DNA of 64,000 nt from Akkermansia muciniphila (lineage in GTDB: Bacteria > Verrucomicrobiota > Verrucomicrobiia > Opitutales > Opitutaceae), in the NCBI GenBank assembly GCA_945888375.1, contig CAMCZZ010000001.1, positions 1-64,000 on the forward strand. Direction: 5' to 3'. Shown one piece after another: positions 26,228 through 34,158 of the stretch (within the stretch, counting starts at the first letter, position 1; each line of letters opens with the position of its first letter). A program made the position numbers and the translations under genes. The notes below the pieces were generated by a model. That model searched no databases. It was not told where the DNA came from and saw only the letters and a list, made by a program, of their open reading frames with translations.

Positions 26228-28875
26228 TCCTTCGCCTGCTATTCGCACTCCTCGCGTTGGCGTTTTCACTTCGTTGTGAAGCGGGCTACGAGGTCGGGCG
26301 GTTGCGCTGCGAGTTGACTGTGGATCCGCTTGGGGTGGATGTGACCAGACCCCGTCTTTCCTGGCAGATCCAGTCCGACGAACAGGCCCAGCGACAGACC
26401 GCGTGGCAGGTGCTGGTTGCGGCTTCGCCGGAGACTCTCGCCGAGGCGAAAGGCGATATCTGGGACAGTGGCCGGGTCGATGGGGATGGGACCGTGCTGG
26501 TGCCCTACGCAGGGCGGGAACTCGTCTCGTCAGAACAGGTATTCTGGAAGGTGCGCAGTTGGGACCGCGATGGACGCGCCTCGGAATGGAGCGAGACCGC
26601 GCGCTGGACCATGGGATTGCTCACGCCCCGGGAGTGGAGCGCAAAGTGGATCACCGCAGCCGGTGCGGAGCGCCTGGAAAACACCCTGTTGCGGCGCGAA
26701 TTCACCGTGCGTCCAGGTCTCCGACGCGCGCTCGCCCACGTGTCCGGACTGGGCCAATATGAATTATTTATCAATGGCGCCAAAGCCGGGCTCGACGTGC
26801 TTTCCCCCGGCTGGACCGATTATAAGGATACGATTCTATACGATACCCGCGACCTGACGGGTTTTTTGCGTGAAGGAGGGAACGCCCTCGGCCTTTCGCT
26901 GGGCAATGGCATGGCGCACGTGGTTCGTCCGGAGGGTCGCTTCGCGAAATTCAAGGGTTCCTTTGGTCCGCAGCGCGCGATCTTGCAACTCCGGCTCGAA
27001 TATGACGACGGCACCGTCGAGACCGTCTTCACCGACGAAACGTGGAAAACCCACGCCGGCCCGATCACGTTCTCAAGTATCTATGGCGGAGAGGACTTTG
27101 ACGCCCGCCTCGTCCAGCCCGGTTGGGATCGCCCGGGCTTCGACGACACCAAGTGGCCGCCCGCGGCGATCCATGCCGGAGAGAGCGGCGTTCTGCGCGG
27201 CCAGAGCCACGCGGCCGAAGCGATCGCCCCGATCGAGACCCGCGCGGTGGTCGCGACCCGTGAAATAGCGCCCGGCGTGGTGCTGTATGATTTTGGCCAA
27301 AACGCATCCTTCATGCCTCGCCTTACGGTCAGCGGACCCGCCGGATCGGTGGTGAAGCTGACGGGCGGAGAAGTCGTCAACGCCGACGGCACGATCAATC
27401 GTTCGACCATGGGAGGTGCGCATCGCGGCAGCGCCTGGTGGCAATATACGAAAGCCACCGACGGTCCGGAGACGTGGTTTCCCCAGTTTTACTACCTCGG
27501 ATCCCGTTATTTATATGCCGAGCTTTTACCCCCAACCGACGGCGGTGATCGACCCAAGATTGCATCCCTGGAGATGGTCGTGGTGCATTCCACGGTGGCG
27601 CCGGCCGGAAGCTTCGCGTGTTCGGATCCCACTCTCAATCGGATCCGCGACCTGGTGCGCTGGGCGCAGCGTTCCAACATGGTTTCGATCCTCACCGATT
27701 GTCCTCACCGAGAGAAGCTCGGGTGGCTTGAGCAGAATCACCTCAACGGCCCCGCCTTGCGCTATGAATGGGCGATCAACCGCCTCGCGGCGAAAAATGC
27801 GCTCGATATGGCCGAAGCGCAGACGCCCGAGGGTTTGATCCCTAATATCGCCCCGGAATATACTGTGTTCAAGGGCACCTATCGCGCCGCCGCCGAGTGG
27901 GGGGCCTCCTTCATCCTCGTGCCGTGGCAACAGTATGTTTTCACCGGCGATGCCGGCCCGCTTCGCGCGCATTACGAAGCGATGAAGCGCTACTTTGGCT
28001 ACTTGAAAACCCAGGCCGCCGGAGGGCTGCTGGCTGAGGGTCTGGGCGATTGGTATGACGTGACGCTTCAGAAGGCCGGTCGCGCCAATCTCACACCCCC
28101 GACCGCGACCGCGACCGCGCACTTCTGGCTCGATGCGCATACCTTGGCCAAAATCGCCGCCGTGCTTGGGCATTCCGACGAGGCGGCGATGTTCAAGGCC
28201 AAGGCCGAATCTATCCAGGCCCTTTATAATCGTGAACTCTTCAATGCAGCCTCCCCGGCGCTTTATGGTAGCGGGTCCCAGACCTCGCTCGCGCTACCGC
28301 TAGCGCTCGGTCTGGTTGATCCGGCGGAGAAATCAAACGTGTTAACCGCGTTGCTAAAGGACATAGAGACGCACGGCCACGCCACCACGGGTGCCATCGG
28401 CACGCCTTACCTCTTTCGCACGCTTACCGATGCCGGGCACGCCGACCTCGTGTATAGACTTATATGCAATCCGGATAAGCCAGGCTACGCTTACCAACTA
28501 AAACAAGGCAATACGGCGCTCGCCGAGTCGTGGAATACGAATCTCGGTGCTTCGCAAAACCATTTCTTTCTCGGTTCGGTTATCGAGTGGTTTTATCGTG
28601 ATCTGGCTGGTATTCAACCGGATGAAAGGGCTCCGGGGTTTAAGCATATTATTATTCGGCCGCATCCATTGGAAGGTCTTGATTGGGTGGAGGCCTGGCA
28701 TGAAACACCCCACGGGCGGGTGGCGGTGCGCTGGGAAAAGGCCCCAAGCAGATTGCTGCTAAGAACCCTAATTCCACCTAACACGACTGCTACCGTGCGG
28801 ATGCCATCGAAGAATGGCTCCGTAGTCCTCCACGAGGTGGAATCAGGGGCGCATAGTTTTGAATCCGCGTGGTAG
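26224..28875 (+). CDS. GH78 alpha-L-rhamnosidase
   Basis: An 883-residue exported enzyme (signal about 1-20). Order: N-terminal Bac_rhamnosid-type beta domains (LRCELTVDPLGVDVTRPRLSW; DYKDTILYDTRDLTGFL), a middle domain with YDFGQNASFMPRLTVSGP, then the (alpha/alpha)6 catalytic barrel with the signature DCPHREKLGWLEQ at about 492-504, in which Glu497 is the probable general acid, and a C-terminal sandwich ending GLDWVEAWHETPHGRV. GH78 inverts alpha-L-rhamnosyl linkages, common in rhamnogalacturonan. It closes the plus arm, overlapping the previous gene by ATGA. Assignment to the family is firm; linkage specificity is unknown. Confidence 0.93.
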   Translation: MILRLLFALLALAFSLRCEAGYEVGRLRCELTVDPLGVDVTRPRLSWQIQSDEQAQRQTAWQVLVAASPETLAEAKGDIWDSGRVDGDGTVLVPYAGRELVSSEQVFWKVRSWDRDGRASEWSETARWTMGLLTPREWSAKWITAAGAERLENTLLRREFTVRPGLRRALAHVSGLGQYELFINGAKAGLDVLSPGWTDYKDTILYDTRDLTGFLREGGNALGLSLGNGMAHVVRPEGRFAKFKGSFGPQRAILQLRLEYDDGTVETVFTDETWKTHAGPITFSSIYGGEDFDARLVQPGWDRPGFDDTKWPPAAIHAGESGVLRGQSHAAEAIAPIETRAVVATREIAPGVVLYDFGQNASFMPRLTVSGPAGSVVKLTGGEVVNADGTINRSTMGGAHRGSAWWQYTKATDGPETWFPQFYYLGSRYLYAELLPPTDGGDRPKIASLEMVVVHSTVAPAGSFACSDPTLNRIRDLVRWAQRSNMVSILTDCPHREKLGWLEQNHLNGPALRYEWAINRLAAKNALDMAEAQTPEGLIPNIAPEYTVFKGTYRAAAEWGASFILVPWQQYVFTGDAGPLRAHYEAMKRYFGYLKTQAAGGLLAEGLGDWYDVTLQKAGRANLTPPTATATAHFWLDAHTLAKIAAVLGHSDEAAMFKAKAESIQALYNRELFNAASPALYGSGSQTSLALPLALGLVDPAEKSNVLTALLKDIETHGHATTGAIGTPYLFRTLTDAGHADLVYRLICNPDKPGYAYQLKQGNTALAESWNTNLGASQNHFFLGSVIEWFYRDLAGIQPDERAPGFKHIIIRPHPLEGLDWVEAWHETPHGRVAVRWEKAPSRLLLRTLIPPNTTATVRMPSKNGSVVLHEVESGAHSFESAW

Positions 28876-29386
28876 GGATGCTCGGGCTTGGGCAAGATGC
28901 GATCGGATGTGCCAGGGGGATTCACCGTGCCATTTATTCTCCGTCCGGTTGATGCCCATTTTTGCTCTGATTTTTCTAAAAATCCCAGCACCTGAATTTA
29001 AGGCACCCTCTGACTTAATCCGCTAATTCACGCATTTGGCGAAACTTTATGCAGGATACTAAGGTCTGCGCTTGGTGCTTGCGTGGTTCCCCTTGGCTTT
29101 ACCGAGGAAACGGTTGACCCTTTCTCGACTCGCCGGCATCTTGATTGATATATTCTACCCCACTTTGAGTCACTTTAACTGCGCTTTCTCGTTATTGAAC
29201 TTATCAATCTAGTCTCCCGTCCCGGTTTTTCCGTCTACCCTATACTCTGCTGTGTGATTTCCCTTGTCCCGGTCAAAAGCAGTTTCGGTGACCTGCAGGC
29301 TGTAGACTATAAAACCAAGATTCGGTGATATGTGCCCGATGGTTTTATTCACCCATATTTAATTTACCATACAATCCCCCAAATCC
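28876..29386. other. Intergenic spacer before the autotransporter-repeat gene
   Basis: A 511-base AT-richer stretch without a credible reading frame. It must contain the end of the GH78 operon and the promoter of the next gene. An imperfect hairpin near 29083-29114 (TTCCCCTTGG with CCGAGGAAAC) lacks a T-run and is not called a terminator. No reliable promoter elements were found. Confidence 0.5.
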
Positions 29387-32300
29387 ATGAAACCCACCCC
29401 TCGTAATACGCAAACTTCCACCGCAGCCCGCTCTCGTAAAGCATATGCAGCTGCCGTTTCCGCTCTTGCCGCCGCCATGTTGGCGCTTGGCGCCTCTGAT
29501 CTTCAGGCCGCCGCTGGCACCTGGCAGGCGAATGCCGCCGATCAAGGCGTGAGCGTCACGATCACTGGCGACGGCGCTTCCTGGGCAGTCGTCCCTAGTC
29601 TGGCGGAAGGCGACGCTGTCTATCTTGGTTTCAGCAGTGGAGTGGGCCTCGGGACTAATTTCAGTTACTACTACGCGGTTGGCGTGGGTTCTACGCCCAG
29701 TGCCGCTGTGCGCTTTTCCCAGTCCCCGGGTGCGGGCACTTTTGCCGCGTCGGCAGCGGCGACCAATCCATTGACGGTGAGCAAGATCCCCAAATGGTTT
29801 ACCGCCGGAAATTGGAGCGGAGATGTGGTGCCGAATGGCATCGATGATGCCGCCACCATTGCGACCCAGTCGAACATGACGGCGGTGCTGTTGGATCGTG
29901 ACGTCACCTTAGGTTCCTTGACGGTGGATACCTCGACCTGTGCCCCGCACATCGTGGATTCCTTGGGCGCGCCCGTCGTCGGCACGAACGGATTGAGCAT
30001 CTTGGCTAGTTCTCGGACTAGCGGCCCCCTGTCGACTTTGACCTTTAAGCGTTCGACTGGAACGCCTACCGTCACGCTCAGCGGCGGTAACAGTCTTTTG
30101 TTTAGCGATTCCAAATTGGGTAATGGAACTGGTCCTGGCGCCGCGAGCGCCAAGCTGATCGTGCTGGGTAATCAGGGGTTGACGATTGATAATCAGAACC
30201 CTGTTTCCGCACCGATTGCGATCAATTCACGTTCCCTTGAAACTCCTTCATCGAGTGCAGGGACTTACGGCGTCGGGCCTGTTCGGTTCGGGTTCGGCCT
30301 CGATTGGTCGGGTTTCAGTGGTGATCTTACTTTGCAGCAGGGCGTCTTTCAGACCCTCGCCGGTGGCACGCTAAATAATAACCTTAGCAGCTTGCCGATG
30401 AATAGCAAAGTGGTTCTTGGCACCGGCACTAACACTGCGCGGCTGGAAATTGCCGGCTCTATCGGTCAGACCGTAATTCGCGGTCTTGAAAGCAGCAGCG
30501 CCGCCAGTTCCGTAATCAACACCGGTGCGGTCTCGGGAACGCCCGGACTGGCGACCTTGGAGATTGGTTCCTACGGAACGGCCTCAGATTTCTATACTTT
30601 CGCGGGCAACATTGGCGACAATACCCATGTCTCCACGGTCGCGAGCGCTCCGGCGATCCGTTTGGTCAAGGCAGGCCGCGGCACACAGGTGCTGTCAGGC
30701 ATTAACAACATGAATGCCACGCAGTTAAATTCAGTGAGCGTGGCCGTAAACGGCGGCAAACTTTCGCTGGGCACGACCGGCGCGATCGGCACCGTTACCA
30801 GTGGTCAGGGCGCGACGAATGTGGACAGTTCTATCATCGTAAAGAACGGTGAGTTCGAGATTTCCGGTCTCGGTGTTTCCGGTCCGCGTTCGCAGACCTT
30901 TGGCGGTTACTTGATCTTCGGCTCCGCGCTCCCCCAAACCACTGGTCCCGACGCCAATCAGGCAGCCCAAAGCACGAGCTTCAGCACTCTGACCGTCATC
31001 GCCGATCCCGTGCAGCCTGCTACGATGACTTTTGGTCAGCTCAAGCCGCGCAACTACGGAGGCACGGCCACTCCGAACACGAACGGCGTCACCATGCTAT
31101 TTCGCGGGACCAATCTCGGCGCAACGCCCGGCGCTGGCGTGGGCACGATCAATTTCACCTCGGCACCGGTCACGGGCGGTGGAATCCTCAACGGCAGTGG
31201 AGCCTTAGGATCCACGCAGGCCCCCGTCTTAAAAGGGGCTCTGGCCGATACGTCGCCGACCGGCACCGGCATTGGATTCGCCACCTACGATCCGACCAAT
31301 GGGGTGCGTTTGCTTAGCTCCGCCGAAAAGAATACCGTGGCTAGCGGCCCGGCTTACGATGCCGTGCCGAGCACCGACAATGTGGTGTTAAACTTGGGTG
31401 CGGATGAGGCCATCACCGGTCACCGCAGTAACACCCTGCAAATCATCAATACGAGCGGCTCCAGCCATACGGTGACGAATACCGGCTCCGCCCTCAATCC
31501 GGCGAACGGCTTCCTTTTCTCGGGCACGGATCCGATTGTGGTCACCGGTGGCCGGATAACGGGCACGGTCGATACGGATGCCGAGGATGTCGTTTTCCAT
31601 TCTCTGAATACTGCTTCAGCTGGTGTTACGATTCAGTCCCCGGTCGACAACTTTGCGAAGAGCTATCTCACGCGCCAGGGCTGGGTAACTTTCAGTGGCA
31701 TTGGCAATTTCCGCATCGAAGGCACCCAGACCGTCGGCTTTGTGGGCGCTACCACGGCGCTAAGCAGCTTTGGCGGTTTGGCCTTCAATAGCACCGGAAT
31801 AACCACGCTGGCCGCTCCGGTGATCAATGCTTCAAGTTTCAATATTAATCAGGGCACGGTGAAGCTGGATGCCGGCGCATCCTGGACCAATACGCCCCGC
31901 CTCCTCATCGCTCCCGAAGGCAAGTTCGACTTGAACGGTGTCGGCAGCACCGCGACCACGAATCGCTTCACGGATATCAACTCCGCGGTTATCGCCGCCG
32001 GTTTGTCGCTCAACCCGATTTCTGGCGAGGTGACCAACAGCAGCCCCACCACCGTGGACCTGATTCTTGCCACCGCTACCAACGGCGCTACTGGCCAGGC
32101 CTTCTACGGGACCGTTACCGGCAACCTGAATCTGGTTATCGACAAGTCAGCCTTCAACGGGGCTAATACAACCTATACTTATGCTGTTCAAGCGTTTTCG
32201 AATGTAAATACCTACACCGGTTCGACCCAGATTCGTTCCGGAACCCTCAACCTAGCGCGCGGCGGATTGCTGCCTGCGACCACCGTGGTCACGCTTGGAC

Positions 32301-33814
32301 CGGTGGCGGATACCGGTGCCGCCAGCTACCCGAACAGCACGCTGCAACTCGGTGATGCCAACGGTTCGACCACCGGTGCGGTTCGGCAGGAAATCGCCGG
32401 CTTGTATGCCACTGGCATCGGCGCCGGCCTTGGCACCGCGACCAACGGCAACGGAACCTCGGCCGTCATCAACTCCAGCTCGATATTGAGTCAGTTGACG
32501 CTCAACATCGCTTCCGGCGTGGATAACGTTTATGTCGGCAATCTGGGCATCACCCCCGCAGCCAACGGTAGTAATTCGAACCTGTTTACAATTCGGAAGA
32601 TTGGTGGTGGATCCTTCGAGCCGACGGGCGCGATCACCGCCTACACGGGCGGCACGATTATACAGGGCGGTGTATTGCGGGTGTCGTCCGACGCGAAACT
32701 AGGTCAAATCGGGCCGTTGACCGGCGCGGCTGGGAGCTCGGGCGCCTCGTTTGCTCCGCAGTCGGCCTTCGCCAATAATATCATTCTGGATGGCGGCACG
32801 CTCCAGACGACCACCACGACGAACTTCGTCTTGGACGCCAAGCGCGGCATCGGTCTTGGCCCGACCTCCGGCGCCACCGGCGGCACGGGCACGCTCTGGG
32901 TGGACTCGGGCATCACCCTGACCTACGCCGGCGTCGTCGCTTCGGCGGGAAACACCGGCGCGCAGACCTTGGTCAAGAACGGTAGCGGCCACCTCGCCTT
33001 GAACGGGGCGAACACGTTCACCGGAACCACCACCATCGCCGCCGGTTCGCTGGGCGGCACGGGTTCGCTCGCCAGCGGGGTATCGGTCTCGTCCGGCGCC
33101 TCACTTGCCCCGGGCAGTGGCGGAGTCGGCACCTTCACGATCGGAGGCGCGCTCACCCTCGGCACCGGCGCACAGTTGTCCGTGGATCTCGACGCCCCCG
33201 GCACCTCCGACTTGGTTCAGGTTGGCGGCGCGGTCAGCGCGACCGGATTGACCACGATCAATGTCAACCCTCTCGCCGGGTTTGCGGCCGGCACCTACAC
33301 CCTGATCTCGGGCACGGCGCCGATCAGCACGACCAACCTCAAGGTCGGCACGCTTCCGGTCGGTTTCCGGGGCACGCTCGCCTCCGTGGGCAACACGCTC
33401 ACTCTTAACATCGCTCCGGGTAGCCCGCTCTCCTCCTTGGAATCCTGGCGCCAGGATAACTTTGGCAGCAGCGAAAACACCGGTAACGGTGCTGATGCCG
33501 CAGATTATGATCATGACGGCGTGAGCAACTTGGTCGAATACGCTACGGGAACGAGTCCTGTGGTCGCCGGCAGCGGCGCTTACAGCGCCTCACGCTCGGG
33601 CAACTACCTCACGCTCACCTATACCCGGGTCGCCGACACTACGCTCACTTATACCGTGGAGGGCTCCAGTGATCTCGCGACTTGGTCCGCGGTGTCTGCG
33701 GCCAATAATCCGAGCACCGGTGCGGCTAATACGGCAGGCCAGGTAACCGTGACGGATAACGTCTCGACCGCTTCTGCTTCGCGCCGGTTCCTGCGTCTCA
33801 AAGTCAGTTACTAA
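29387..33814 (+). CDS. Autotransporter-associated beta-strand-repeat surface protein
   Basis: A 1475-residue exported protein; N-terminal signal with AAAVSALAAAMLALGASDLQA. Most of it is a Gly/Thr/Asn/Ser-rich beta-helix with recurrent strand-repeat units such as VKNGSGHLALNGANTFTGTT, YTGGTIIQGGVLRVSSDA and TYTGSTQIRSGTLNLARGG, diagnostic for the autotransporter-associated repeat family. No transmembrane beta-barrel follows. Instead residues from about 1345 hold a calcium-loop-like stretch (DYDHDGVSNLVEYATG) and a beta-sandwich ending in RRFLRLKV, a module shared with two pectate lyases at 39.7 and 43.1 kb. Function unknown; a surface adhesin or polysaccharide-contact protein is plausible. 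It is monocistronic, with its own terminator. Confidence 0.83.
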   Translation: MKPTPRNTQTSTAARSRKAYAAAVSALAAAMLALGASDLQAAAGTWQANAADQGVSVTITGDGASWAVVPSLAEGDAVYLGFSSGVGLGTNFSYYYAVGVGSTPSAAVRFSQSPGAGTFAASAAATNPLTVSKIPKWFTAGNWSGDVVPNGIDDAATIATQSNMTAVLLDRDVTLGSLTVDTSTCAPHIVDSLGAPVVGTNGLSILASSRTSGPLSTLTFKRSTGTPTVTLSGGNSLLFSDSKLGNGTGPGAASAKLIVLGNQGLTIDNQNPVSAPIAINSRSLETPSSSAGTYGVGPVRFGFGLDWSGFSGDLTLQQGVFQTLAGGTLNNNLSSLPMNSKVVLGTGTNTARLEIAGSIGQTVIRGLESSSAASSVINTGAVSGTPGLATLEIGSYGTASDFYTFAGNIGDNTHVSTVASAPAIRLVKAGRGTQVLSGINNMNATQLNSVSVAVNGGKLSLGTTGAIGTVTSGQGATNVDSSIIVKNGEFEISGLGVSGPRSQTFGGYLIFGSALPQTTGPDANQAAQSTSFSTLTVIADPVQPATMTFGQLKPRNYGGTATPNTNGVTMLFRGTNLGATPGAGVGTINFTSAPVTGGGILNGSGALGSTQAPVLKGALADTSPTGTGIGFATYDPTNGVRLLSSAEKNTVASGPAYDAVPSTDNVVLNLGADEAITGHRSNTLQIINTSGSSHTVTNTGSALNPANGFLFSGTDPIVVTGGRITGTVDTDAEDVVFHSLNTASAGVTIQSPVDNFAKSYLTRQGWVTFSGIGNFRIEGTQTVGFVGATTALSSFGGLAFNSTGITTLAAPVINASSFNINQGTVKLDAGASWTNTPRLLIAPEGKFDLNGVGSTATTNRFTDINSAVIAAGLSLNPISGEVTNSSPTTVDLILATATNGATGQAFYGTVTGNLNLVIDKSAFNGANTTYTYAVQAFSNVNTYTGSTQIRSGTLNLARGGLLPATTVVTLGPVADTGAASYPNSTLQLGDANGSTTGAVRQEIAGLYATGIGAGLGTATNGNGTSAVINSSSILSQLTLNIASGVDNVYVGNLGITPAANGSNSNLFTIRKIGGGSFEPTGAITAYTGGTIIQGGVLRVSSDAKLGQIGPLTGAAGSSGASFAPQSAFANNIILDGGTLQTTTTTNFVLDAKRGIGLGPTSGATGGTGTLWVDSGITLTYAGVVASAGNTGAQTLVKNGSGHLALNGANTFTGTTTIAAGSLGGTGSLASGVSVSSGASLAPGSGGVGTFTIGGALTLGTGAQLSVDLDAPGTSDLVQVGGAVSATGLTTINVNPLAGFAAGTYTLISGTAPISTTNLKVGTLPVGFRGTLASVGNTLTLNIAPGSPLSSLESWRQDNFGSSENTGNGADAADYDHDGVSNLVEYATGTSPVVAGSGAYSASRSGNYLTLTYTRVADTTLTYTVEGSSDLATWSAVSAANNPSTGAANTAGQVTVTDNVSTASASRRFLRLKVSY

Positions 33815-33843
33815 GCGGATAACCAGGTCTGGGTTTATTTTCG

Positions 33844-33873
33844 GCCCCGTCGTTTTTAGCGACGGGGCTTTTT
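33844..33873 (+). terminator. Rho-independent terminator of the autotransporter-repeat gene
   Basis: GCCCCGTCG (33844-33852) pairs perfectly with CGACGGGGC (33860-33868) around a TTTTTAG loop, followed by five T residues. It lies 29 bases after the stop codon at 33814. Confidence 0.93.
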
Positions 33874-34158
33874 ACTCAACAAATAACCCGGGATTCTGCA
33901 GCTGCTCGGGTCCCAGCGAGGCAAACTGGCGGCGCCCTTCGGTGGGGCCCTCGTTCGAAATACTCATTGAGTATTGTTCGCCCTGCGGTTGCCCCTCGAC
34001 CTATGGCTCCGGGCTGCGCCATCTCCGCTTTGCTCCGTCCTTTACCCGGTCCGCACTGAAATACGCTCGCCGTTCCACCCCGCTGCTCCGCCTTTCAACC
34101 GCAGGATCTCAGCCAAGGGCGCAATATGGCTGGATCGCAGTTGCTTAACCGGGCCCTG
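33874..34158. other. Spacer between convergent units, no gene recognised
   Basis: Short frames here have no coding character. A perfect 8-base inverted repeat with a single-base centre, AATACTCA (33959-33966) and TGAGTATT (33968-33975), stands out in otherwise GC-rich sequence. No mobile element could be identified. Confidence 0.4.

Noticed and set aside
6231-28875. Calling the glycan locus a classical PUL
   Set aside because: No SusC-like TonB receptor or SusD-like lipoprotein is present; transport is by SSS symporters.
33942-34148. Short plus-strand frame in the spacer before GH95
   Set aside because: No start context, no conserved pattern, Arg/Ser/Pro-rich as expected by chance in GC-rich DNA.
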